Assembly (NCBI RefSeq): GCF_003674095.1
Contig: NZ_RDBF01000002.1
Span: 62,001 to 126,000, forward strand
Reading direction: 5' to 3'
DNA length: 64,000 bases
DNA from: Aeromicrobium phragmitis
GTDB lineage: Bacteria > Actinomycetota > Actinomycetes > Propionibacteriales > Nocardioidaceae
Below the pieces are notes generated by a model. That model saw nothing but the letters and a program-made list of their open reading frames with translations, ran no database searches and was not told the origin of the DNA. The position numbers and the translations under genes were made by a program. Shown here piece by piece: positions 16,301 through 21,765 of this stretch (its first letter is position 1; each line of letters opens with the position of its first letter).

Positions 16301-17139
16301 GCGAAGTCCATGGTCTCGGCAGCCTTGATGCTGGGAACGAGCAGCTGGCGCGAACCGTCCGGCTTCTGCAGGTCGATCGCGAGGCCGAAGTTGACGTGCT
16401 CGGGCTTGAGCTGGACCGGCTTGCCCTTCTCGTCGTATTCGAAGCCGGTGTTCATCTCCGGCATCGCCTTGATCGCCTGGACCACGGCGTAGCCGATGAG
16501 ATGGGTGAACGAAACCTTGCCGCCGCGGGCGCGGGCGAGGTGGTTGTTGATGACGATGCGGTTGTCGAACAGCAGCTTGACCGGGACGGAGCGCACGCTG
16601 GTGGCGGTGGGCACCGACAGGCTCTGGTCCATGTTGGTGGCCGTCCGAGCGGCGGCGCCGCGCAGCGTGACCCGCTCGACCTCGCCCGGGCCGACCGGCT
16701 TCTTCTCCTCGGCCGCAGCCTTCTTGGTGCCGCTCTTCTTGGCCGGGGCGGCCGGCTTGGCCGGAGCCTTGGGCTCCGTCTTCTTGTCGCTGGCCGGCGT
16801 GACGACGGTGTCCTTCGCGGGCTCGCGCGTCTGGGCACGCTCACCGCTGGCGGTCTTGTCGGCCGGCTGGTTCACGGGGGCGCTGGCGGCGGCAGCGGTC
16901 TCGGCCGCCGGATCCGGCTTCGCTGCGGGCTTGGAAGACGCGGTACCGGCGGTGCCACCCCCGGCCCCGTTCTCGCCCGTGTAACCACCGCGGCGGAAGA
17001 ACTCCGCCCATTCGGCGTCGACGGACGACGGGTCTTCGGTGAACCGCTCATACATATCCTCGACCAGCCATTCGTTGGCTCCGAAGTCGGGGGAGTGAGC
17101 GCCGGTGGAGTTGGACGCTGTGGTGGAGGACTCGGCCAC
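13330..17139 (-). CDS. kgd: Multifunctional 2-oxoglutarate decarboxylase/dehydrogenase E1 with succinyltransferase-like domain (Kgd)
   Basis: A 1269-aa actinobacterial fusion. It has an N-terminal tail (GANEWLVEDMYERF), an Ala/Pro/Lys-rich linker (about 45-140), an E2-like acyltransferase domain (about 145-370) and a ThDP E1 domain (from about 400). The E1 part carries the AHRGRLNVL, GDAAFAGQGV and NNQVGFTTS blocks. The enzyme decarboxylates 2-oxoglutarate and with E2/E3 partners makes succinyl-CoA; in mycobacteria it is inhibited by GarA. A TTG at 17193 would extend the frame, but it is embedded in a TAGGCT -10 box. I therefore prefer the GTG at 17139, preceded by GGAAGAGG. Confidence 0.92.
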   Translation of the reverse strand: MAESSTTASNSTGAHSPDFGANEWLVEDMYERFTEDPSSVDAEWAEFFRRGGYTGENGAGGGTAGTASSKPAAKPDPAAETAAAASAPVNQPADKTASGERAQTREPAKDTVVTPASDKKTEPKAPAKPAAPAKKSGTKKAAAEEKKPVGPGEVERVTLRGAAARTATNMDQSLSVPTATSVRSVPVKLLFDNRIVINNHLARARGGKVSFTHLIGYAVVQAIKAMPEMNTGFEYDEKGKPVQLKPEHVNFGLAIDLQKPDGSRQLLVPSIKAAETMDFAEFWQGYETMVKKARDGKLEVSDFQGTTVSLTNPGGIGTNHSVPRLMSGQGLIVGVGSMEYPPEFQGASDHTIGQMAVSKMMTLTSTYDHRVIQGAQSGEFLRRVHQLLLGEDDFYDDIFRSLRIPYEPIRWARDIAVSHDDEIHRQARVLELIHAFRERGHLMADTNPIEYKMRTHPDLDIASHGLTLWDLDREFATGSFGKASGKPLMKLREILGILRDSYVRTMGVEYMHIQDPGERAWFQDRLERPHVKPPRSEQLRILQKLNQAEAFEAFLQTKFVGQKRFSLEGGETAIPLLDEICSAAASDKLSEVCIGMAHRGRLNVLVNIAGKDPGQVFREFEGNIDPRTVQGSGDVKYHLGVEGEFTSSKGDKVKVSVAANPSHLEVVDPVLEGITRAKQDRLNMGEAFPVLPVLIHGDAAFAGQGVVAETLNLSQLRGYRTGGTIHLIVNNQVGFTTSPSSSRSSTYSTDVARMIQAPVFHVNGDDPEACIRVAQLAYEYRQTFHKDVVIDMVCYRRRGHNEGDDPSFTQPLMYDSIERKKSVRKLYTEALVGRGDITLEEAEEALSDYQKRLEANFARVKESSDLPDYTRIPEYPEKPFESGYVTAITPEVLKAVADAYTNVPEGFTVHPKVAPQLQRRAQSITAGPIDWGTGEIIAMGSLLLEGRPVRLAGQDSRRGTFSSRFAVIIDRHTADEWTPLSHVSEDQGTFYIYDSLLSEYAALGFEYGYSVARPEALVMWEAQFGDFVNGAQSVIDEYISSGETKWGQKSGVVLLLPHGYEGQGPDHSSGRIERFLQLAANDEMRIAQPSTPASYFHLLRKQALEADHRPLIVFTPKQLLRRKAAASQPEEFTSGEFRPVLGDTTVDPGKVERVLLTSGRVAYDLMDERDKREKDQSRTAIVRVEQLYPRPAEQLLAEVERFTGAKEIRWVQDEPENQGPWPHMALHFGDAFGDLPFTVVSRPESSTTAVGSHAVHVTEARDLMDRAFA

Positions 17140-17192
17140 GGCCTGAATCGCCTCTTCCGGAAGTGCTGAGAGCTTGAGTGGAGACGCCGTCA

Positions 17193-17198
17193 AGCCTA
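17193..17198 (-). promoter_or_regulatory. -10 box of kgd
   Basis: TAGGCT on the minus strand. Transcription should begin near 17186, which excludes the TTG at 17193 as a start codon and leaves a leader of about 45 nt with a GGAAGAGG ribosome site before the GTG at 17139. Confidence 0.5.
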
Positions 17199-17329
17199 AC
17201 GCGGTGGCGGAGAGGTCGACACTCAGGTCGGGCCGAGGATCGGCGAGCGGTGTCGCGGGTGCGACGAGCCGCGTCGACGGGGACGCCCAGCCGACGCGCT
17301 TGGCGGCGCCGGCCGGGCGTTCCAGTGGA

Positions 17330-17776
17330 TCAAGCGGTCTCGAGGGCGGCGTCCAGCGTCATCTCGTCGACGCCTTCGAGCGCCTTGCTGACCGGGCACG
17401 TGTCCTTGGCCTCTTCGGCTGCTTCGAGGAAGCCGTTCTCATCGATGCCGTCGACCTCGCCTCGGACGCGCAGGGCGATCGCGGTGATACGGAAGCCGCC
17501 CGCCGGGTCGGGACCGAGGGTGACATCGGCCGACGTCTGGAGAGTGATCGGCGTGGCTCCGCGCTCACCGAGCAGTGCGCTGAGCTGCATCGAGTAACAC
17601 GCCGAATGAGCGGCGGCGATGAGTTCCTCGGGATTGGTCGTCCCACCGCCGTCCTCCGACGATCGCTTGGGAAACGACATCTCGAAGGTGCCGAGACCCG
17701 AACTGCTCAGTTCGACCTCCCCGGAGCCGTCCTGAATTCCGCCGTCCCAGGCGGTGCGTGCGGTGCGTGTGGGCAT
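17330..17776 (-). CDS. osmC: OsmC family peroxiredoxin
   Basis: A 148-aa OsmC/Ohr-fold protein that reduces organic hydroperoxides with a two-cysteine centre. The paired catalytic cysteines are Cys60 (HSACYSM) and Cys127 (DTCPVSK), with the family block NPEELIAAAHSAC ahead of the first. Length and spacing are those of OsmC. GAGGAGG stands 6 nt before the ATG at 17776 and a good promoter lies further upstream, so this is an independent gene even though the reading frame is open all the way from the membrane protein gene upstream. Confidence 0.93.
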   Translation of the reverse strand: MPTRTARTAWDGGIQDGSGEVELSSSGLGTFEMSFPKRSSEDGGGTTNPEELIAAAHSACYSMQLSALLGERGATPITLQTSADVTLGPDPAGGFRITAIALRVRGEVDGIDENGFLEAAEEAKDTCPVSKALEGVDEMTLDAALETA

Positions 17777-18454
17777 GTCGCCTCCTCGTCGTTGGTGACC
17801 TACAGCCGACGCTAGTCGTCCAGCTCGATGACACAAGCCGAACGCGACGTCATCCTTATCTCGGACGCTCCGTGTGCGTCGGTGGTCGACGAGCACGGCG
17901 GCCAGGACGGCGCCCAGCAGGCCGAGCGCCTGGTCGAGAAGGGTGTCCTGGTAGGCCCCGTCGAGTTCGATGCCACGCCGAATGAAGGTGAACCACTCGC
18001 CGAGTTCCCACGCGATGGCCAGTACTGCCCCCAGCCCGGTGACGATCAGGGCCAGCGCCCACCTCGGCTCGACGGCGGTGCGGGCGAGGAGGAGCCCGAT
18101 CCCCGAGAGCAGCAAGAACCAGGTGACCAGGTGGCTGACGTCGTCGAACCGGCCCCACGAGTCGTACAGGTCGAGTGTGTTGCCGAGGGCGTCGAAGCAG
18201 AACGACGCGACGATGAGCGCGCAGGGCCACCACGGCACGGGACCCATGTGCGGCCGGCGGCGGCGCAACAGCGTCCACGTGACCGGTGCCAGCAGCATGA
18301 GTGCGCTGTTCAGCACGAGCCGGTATCCGAACCCCTTGTTCTCGTAGCGTTCGATGCCGGGAACGAACGTCCCCACGAGCAGTTGGGCGACGGTGGCGAC
18401 GAAGAGCGTCGACGCGATCCAGAAGCCGAGGCGATGGTGGAAGTCGTCGTCCAT
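17777..18454 (-). CDS. Six-helix integral membrane protein, YjdF/DUF2238-like; frame has no stop before osmC
   Basis: From ATG 18454 about 200 residues form a polytopic membrane protein. Hydrophobic segments lie at about 10-33, 42-62, 74-92, 106-126, 133-152 and 167-190. Acidic residues sit in conserved-looking loops: FDALGNTLDLYD, FDDVSHLVTW, WELGEWF and YQDTLLDQALGLLGA. The pattern recalls the YjdF/DUF2238 family, function unknown. No in-frame stop occurs before the OsmC start, so the formal frame continues to 17330. The junction (about residues 201-226) is basic and low in hydrophobicity. Whether translation ends by frameshift, stops are misread, or a fusion is made is unclear. Confidence 0.65.
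17809..17836 (-). promoter_or_regulatory. osmC promoter
   Basis: -35 TTGTGT (17831-17836) and -10 TAGCGT (17809-17814) with a 16-nt spacer, read on the minus strand. It lies inside the 3' end of the upstream open frame and gives osmC its own transcript. Confidence 0.55.
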
Positions 18455-18488
18455 CCCGCCAGCCTGCCAGGGGGCCTCGGCCGATGGC

Positions 18489-18896
18489 TCAGGTGCTGGA
18501 CGCCCGCTCCGGCTTCATGGCGATGATCTGGACGAGATTGCCGCACGTGTCGTCGAAGACCGCGACGACGGCGTCGCCCGCGTCCGTCGGGGGTTGGGTG
18601 AACGTCACGCCCAGCCCGGTCAGCCGCTCGTATTCGGCCTCGACGTCGTCGACCGCGAACTGCGCGAGCGGGATGCCGTCCTCCATCAACGCGTCGCGGA
18701 ACGGCTTGACGGCGGGGTGGTCGGCGGGTTCGAGGAACAGCTCCGGTCCCTCAGGAGACTGCGGCGAGACGACGGTGAGCCAGAAGTCGTCGCCCACGGA
18801 GATGTCGTGACGCTTGGTGAAGCCGAGAACGTCGGTGTAGAAGGCGAGCGCGCGGCGCTGGTCGTCGACGAACAGGCTGGTGAGTTCGATCCTCAT
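18489..18896 (-). CDS. VOC superfamily (glyoxalase/bleomycin-resistance-like) protein
   Basis: A 135-aa protein with two beta-alpha-beta-beta-beta modules, starting MRIELTSLFVDDQRRALAFYTDVLGF and repeating with IPLAQFAVDDVEAEYERL. A terminal FDDTCGNLVQI segment gives the usual metal-site Glu/Gln region. Such stand-alone VOC proteins include isomerases, dioxygenases and drug-binding proteins; the substrate is unknown. It is the second gene of a two-gene operon, overlapping the ArsR regulator by ATGA, so its synthesis is probably induced by whatever the regulator senses. Confidence 0.85.
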   Translation of the reverse strand: MRIELTSLFVDDQRRALAFYTDVLGFTKRHDISVGDDFWLTVVSPQSPEGPELFLEPADHPAVKPFRDALMEDGIPLAQFAVDDVEAEYERLTGLGVTFTQPPTDAGDAVVAVFDDTCGNLVQIIAMKPERASST

Positions 18897-19180
18897 GGAT
18901 CCGTCCTCTCGGGGATGGGCCACCGCCGAGTGATTTCGGCGAGCGGGGCGGGGTTGAAGTAGTGGAACTTGGAGCGCCCTCGCCGTTCGGTCATCACGAG
19001 CCCGGCCTCCTCGAGGACACCGAGGTGCTGGGAGATGGCTTGGCGGGTGAGGCTGAGCCCGTGACGCGTGGCGAGGGTGGAGCAGATCTCGAACAACGTC
19101 TGGCCGTCGCGCGACGCCAGTTCGTCCAGGACGAGGCGCCGAGTCTCGTCGTCGAGCGCGCGAAAGATCGTGACCACCAT
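18893..19180 (-). CDS. ArsR family winged-helix repressor
   Basis: About 95 aa with the ArsR winged-helix layout: IFRALDDETRRLVLDELASRDG, helix-turn-helix SLTRQAISQHLGVLEEAGLV and the wing TERRGRSKFHYFNPAPL. No metal-binding Cys pair (CVC motif) is present, so it belongs to the non-metal branch that often controls VOC or SRPBCC genes. The ATG at 19180 is given. The next codon is GTG and stands exactly 6 nt from the TATGGT -10 box, so leaderless initiation at 19177 is possible. A perfect palindrome covers the promoter, which indicates autorepression. Confidence 0.87.
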   Translation of the reverse strand: MVVTIFRALDDETRRLVLDELASRDGQTLFEICSTLATRHGLSLTRQAISQHLGVLEEAGLVMTERRGRSKFHYFNPAPLAEITRRWPIPERTDP

Positions 19181-19183
19181 CGC

Positions 19184-19213
19184 ACCATAGGCAAGCGACG
19201 GCTTGCCTATCAA
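19184..19213 (-). promoter_or_regulatory. arsR promoter covered by a perfect 10-4-10 palindrome
   Basis: On the minus strand -35 TTGATA (19208-19213) and -10 TATGGT (19184-19189) are 18 nt apart. The space is filled by ATAGGCAAGC (19187-19196), GACG, then GCTTGCCTAT (19201-19210), an exact inverted repeat. This is the expected arrangement for an autoregulating ArsR-family repressor. Confidence 0.8.
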
Positions 19214-19281
19214 GTGCAGTGCGGCTCCAGCCCGTGAGCGACCGCACAGCGGGTCGTCGCCGCCACGGTGAGGCTGTCCTC

Positions 19282-19391
19282 TAGACTGCGAAGTCCAAGG
19301 GGAGTACTCCGACACGGTCGGCTCGTCATTACGGGTGCATGCCGCATCCCGGGCCTCCGGTCCCTGGCAGCAGGGATGGGGAAGACCTTGG
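19282..19391 (+). promoter_or_regulatory. yybP-ykoY manganese riboswitch upstream of terC (with -10 box)
   Basis: A TAGACT -10 box (19282-19287) precedes a leader with the hallmarks of the Mn2+-sensing yybP-ykoY aptamer: AAGGGGAGTA (19297-19306) and a GTCATTACGGG segment (about 19325-19335). Closing helix P1 is made by CCAAGG (19295-19300) and CCTTGG (19386-19391). Internal hairpins are GC-rich (GGGATG...). The linked gene is TerC, a known family of Mn2+ exporters under this riboswitch. Mn2+ binding should promote expression of the exporter. Confidence 0.8.
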
Positions 19392-19425
19392 CGTCAATCG
19401 TCACGCCAAGTTCTCGGAGTTGCGC

Positions 19426-20424
19426 ATGAACATCACGCCGTCCATCTGGGCCCTCACCATCGCGGTCACCATCGGGTTCTTCGTCTACGAGTTCTTCGCC
19501 CACGTCCGCCGGCCCCACGAGCCCACCATCGGCGAATCGGCCCGCTGGTCGGCGTTCTACATCGGGCTCGCCCTGCTGTTCGGAGTCGGCATCGGGGCCG
19601 TCTCCGGGTGGACCTACGGCGGCGAGTACTTCGCGGGGTACCTCACCGAGAAGGCGCTGTCGGTCGACAACCTCTTCGTCTTCCTCATCGTGATGAGCGG
19701 CTTCGCCGTGCCGAAGATCTACCAGCAGAAGGTCTTGATGATCGGCATCGTCATCGCGCTGATCCTTCGCGGCATCTTCATCGCGGTGGGCGCCGCCTTG
19801 ATCGAGAACTTCTCGTGGGTCTTCTACCTCTTCGGTGCGTTGCTGCTCGTGCTGGCCTACCGACAGGCCGTCAGCCACGACGACAGCGACCCGGCGCAGG
19901 GTCGCTTCATGGGCTTCGTCCGCCGCCACTTGCCGGTGACGGACGAGTACCACGGGGACCGCCTCACCGTCCGCAAGAGCGGCCGCCGGTTCGTCACCCC
20001 GATGCTCCTCACGATCATCGCCGTCGGCTTCATCGATCTCGTCTTCGCCGTCGACTCGATCCCGGCGATCTACGGGCTGACCCAGGAGGCCTACATCGTC
20101 TTCACGGCCAACGCGTTCGCGCTCATGGGACTGCGCCAGTTGTACTTCCTCATCGGAGGTCTGCTCGAACGCCTGGTCTACCTCGCCCAAGGACTCGCCG
20201 TGATCCTCGCCTTCATCGGGGTGAAGCTGCTCATGCACGCGCTGCACGTCAACGAACTGCCGTTCATCAACGGCGGCGAGCCGCTGCTCTGGGTCCCCGA
20301 GGTGCCGATCTGGCTCTCGCTGCTGTTCATCGGCGCGACGATCGCTGTGGCGACCGTCGCGAGCCTTCGCAAGACGCGCAACGACCGGAATCGCCTCGAC
20401 GTGCACACCCCAGACGAGCGTTGA
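19426..20424 (+). CDS. TerC family integral membrane protein (probable Mn2+ exporter)
   Basis: A 332-aa TerC protein with seven to nine membrane helices. It carries the two acidic family motifs: EKALSVDNLFVF in the first half and FIDLVFAVDSIPAI in the second, whose acidic residues line the metal path. TerC proteins (Alx, MeeF and relatives) export manganese, often to metallate secreted enzymes. I place the start at ATG 19426, directly after the riboswitch; the longer upstream frame would run through the aptamer. Regulation by Mn2+ through the leader is likely. Confidence 0.9.
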   Translation: MNITPSIWALTIAVTIGFFVYEFFAHVRRPHEPTIGESARWSAFYIGLALLFGVGIGAVSGWTYGGEYFAGYLTEKALSVDNLFVFLIVMSGFAVPKIYQQKVLMIGIVIALILRGIFIAVGAALIENFSWVFYLFGALLLVLAYRQAVSHDDSDPAQGRFMGFVRRHLPVTDEYHGDRLTVRKSGRRFVTPMLLTIIAVGFIDLVFAVDSIPAIYGLTQEAYIVFTANAFALMGLRQLYFLIGGLLERLVYLAQGLAVILAFIGVKLLMHALHVNELPFINGGEPLLWVPEVPIWLSLLFIGATIAVATVASLRKTRNDRNRLDVHTPDER

Positions 20425-20431
20425 TGACGAG

Positions 20432-20476
20432 TCACCGCAGCCCGAAAGCGTCAGCATCGGCTGACAGGTGCGGTGA
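20432..20476 (+). terminator. Nested hairpin after terC
   Basis: Outer stem TCACCGCA (20432-20439) with TGCGGTGA (20469-20476), inner stem GTCAGC (20450-20455) with GCTGAC (20460-20465). It starts 7 nt after the terC stop and probably ends that transcript. Confidence 0.6.
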
Positions 20477-20760
20477 CATCATCCAATGAGGGACGGCCTC
20501 GCCCGAAGGGTTGCCCTCGAGCCGTCATCGCGGGCGTGTTCGCCGCCGCCAAGACGGTCCTCGCATCGATACGGCGCAGCGCGGAGGTGTCGACCCGCTC
20601 CCGGAACGAGCACGCGAAGTCGTGCAGCAGTCGATGGGCGCCGACGCTCAGACGACTGCGATCTGCCGAGTCCGCAGCGCCGGGTTCAACGCGCGAGACC
20701 TCGCGAACTGCGCGCGGACAGGCATCGAGCTGGTCGACCCCTGGGATGCGTGCTTCTCCC
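20477..20760. other. Non-coding or decayed DNA, no supported gene
   Basis: No frame on either strand has a credible start, ribosome site or recognisable domain. One plus-strand frame stays open with codon use that could be a relic (around 20570-20770), but I recognise nothing in it. Confidence 0.5.
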
Positions 20761-20901
20761 TCACCGCGGGCGACCGCGGTCGCGGCGGGCCTTGACCTGG
20801 TCGACGGCCTGCCTGAGCCGCGCTTGGTTCTCCGGCTTGCGAGCCTGGTCGTAGACCAGCTTGGCGATGCCGAGCGCTCCGGCCTTCTTGAAAATCCCCA
20901 T
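20761..20901 (-). CDS. Small basic protein (46 aa), conserved-looking, unknown function
   Basis: A 46-residue protein starting MGIFKKAGALGIAKLVYDQA and ending RRDRGRPR. It has an amphipathic N-terminal helix, a middle segment KPENQARLRQAVDQVKA that should be helical, and a basic tail. Similar short MGIFKKA... proteins are, to my recollection, widespread in actinobacteria but uncharacterised. Support for a real gene is the TAGCGT box exactly 6 nt before the ATG, which gives a leaderless transcript, and strong third-position GC. It stands alone between terC and an IS481-like relic. Confidence 0.65.
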   Translation of the reverse strand: MGIFKKAGALGIAKLVYDQARKPENQARLRQAVDQVKARRDRGRPR

Positions 20902-20907
20902 AGTTGC

Positions 20908-20913
20908 ACGCTA
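20908..20913 (-). promoter_or_regulatory. -10 box of a leaderless promoter (46-aa protein)
   Basis: TAGCGT on the minus strand, 6 nt before the ATG at 20901. Confidence 0.6.
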
Positions 20914-20962
20914 GTGGCGCGCGGCCGTGGGCGCTCGTTCGATGCTTCCTCGGCGCCCCGGC

Positions 20963-21130
20963 AGTCTGGTCGTCACTGCTCTGCTTGTCGAGCACCAGAG
21001 ACGCTCGGACGTCGCCACCCGATACGGGGCGTCCACCGCTCGTGGGTCGACAAGGTCGAAGCCCGCTATGCAGCCGAGCGAGACGCTGCGCTGGGGCCCA
21101 CCGTCAAGGCGACCGAAGACCTCACCTCAG
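20963..21130 (+). pseudogene. IS481-like transposase N-terminal fragment, frameshifted relic
   Basis: Translated with two frame changes, this stretch reads VVTALLVEHQRRSDVATRYG, then VHRSWVDKVEARYAAERDAAL, then SRRPKTSP. Joined, these match the N-terminal helix-turn-helix region of an IS481-type transposase/integrase (recalled pattern: ALLVE...YGVHRSWV...ARY..EG..A..PRSRRP.TSP). The first shift falls near 21028 and the second near 21100. No catalytic DDE part, terminal repeats or start codon remain. It lies directly beyond the 3' end of tRNA-Arg, a frequent insertion site. Confidence 0.6.
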
Positions 21131-21236
21131 AGAGCTCAACGTCGACACCGGCCGCGACGACCAACCCCAGAAAAACACGATCCGAACCCACTTCCGTAGG
21201 TTCGGACCTTGCAGATGTCCTGAGGCATCACATGGG

Positions 21237-21308
21237 TGCCCCCGGCAGGATTCGAACCTGCGCTCCCGCCTCCGGAGGGCGGTGCTCTATCCCCTGAGCT
21301 ACGGGGGC
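21237..21308 (-). tRNA. tRNA-Arg (anticodon CCG)
   Basis: The full cloverleaf folds. Acceptor stem GCCCCCG pairs with CGGGGGC, the D arm is GCTC/GAGC, and the anticodon stem CCGCC/GGCGG has loop CTCCGGA with anticodon CCG. The T arm is GCAGG-TTCGAAT-CCTGC and the discriminator is A. CCA is not encoded (CCC follows). It reads CGG codons, abundant in this GC-rich genome. It is divergent from the response regulator and argS genes, the latter encoding the enzyme that charges it. Confidence 0.97.
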
Positions 21309-21343
21309 CGATATCGCGTCAGCGAGCCTACCGCATGCTCCGC

Positions 21344-21349
21344 TAGCGT
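21344..21349 (+). promoter_or_regulatory. -10 box of a leaderless promoter (response regulator)
   Basis: TAGCGT followed by 6 nt and the GTG at 21356. Confidence 0.6.
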
Positions 21350-21355
21350 GGTGCC

Positions 21356-21745
21356 GTGGCCACCGTGCTCGTCGTCGACGACACCCCGTCGATCCGCTTC
21401 CTCATCCGCACCAACCTGGAGTTGGCCGGCCATCGGGTGATCGAGGCGTTCGACGGCCAGGACTCGCTGGACATGCTCGCCGCGTGCGATCCGCTGCCCG
21501 ATGCGGTGACGATGGACATGATGATGCCGCGGATGGACGGCGTGACCGCCGTGGAGCGTATCCGTGCTGACGAGCGGTGCCGCGGACTGGGCATCGTGAT
21601 GGTCACGACCCAGGGCCAGCACTACGACGTCGCGCGCGCCGGACGCGCCGGGGTCGACGCCTATGTCACCAAGCCGTTCCATCCTGATGCGCTCGTCGCC
21701 ACGATCGAGCGCGTCATCGCCGACCGACGGGCCGAGCGCGGGTGA
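21356..21745 (+). CDS. Single-domain (CheY-like) response regulator
   Basis: A 129-aa receiver domain with no output domain. The acidic pair VVDD (residues 6-9), the phospho-acceptor Asp in VTMDMMMP (about residue 53), Thr in MVTTQ and Lys in TKPFHP (about 104) are all intact, so it should accept a phosphoryl group. With no DNA-binding domain it must act by protein contact or as part of a phosphorelay. No kinase is adjacent. Leaderless GTG start; it ends 20 bp before argS, which has its own promoter. Confidence 0.9.
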   Translation: MATVLVVDDTPSIRFLIRTNLELAGHRVIEAFDGQDSLDMLAACDPLPDAVTMDMMMPRMDGVTAVERIRADERCRGLGIVMVTTQGQHYDVARAGRAGVDAYVTKPFHPDALVATIERVIADRRAERG

Positions 21746-21753
21746 CCCGTCGG

Positions 21754-21759
21754 TAGGCT
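21754..21759 (+). promoter_or_regulatory. -10 box of a leaderless promoter (argS)
   Basis: TAGGCT followed by 6 nt and the GTG at 21766. Confidence 0.65.
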
Positions 21760-21765
21760 GGGACG

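Noticed and set aside
14962-17169. 735-codon plus-strand frame opposite kgd
   Set aside because: Antisense shadow; low-complexity Leu/Arg/Val/Gly composition and no motif.
21181-21206. TCCGAACC...GGTTCGGA hairpin and T-arm-like sequence near the tRNA as an attachment-site copy
   Set aside because: It resembles the tRNA T arm only partly and in the opposite orientation; too short to call a duplicated att site.
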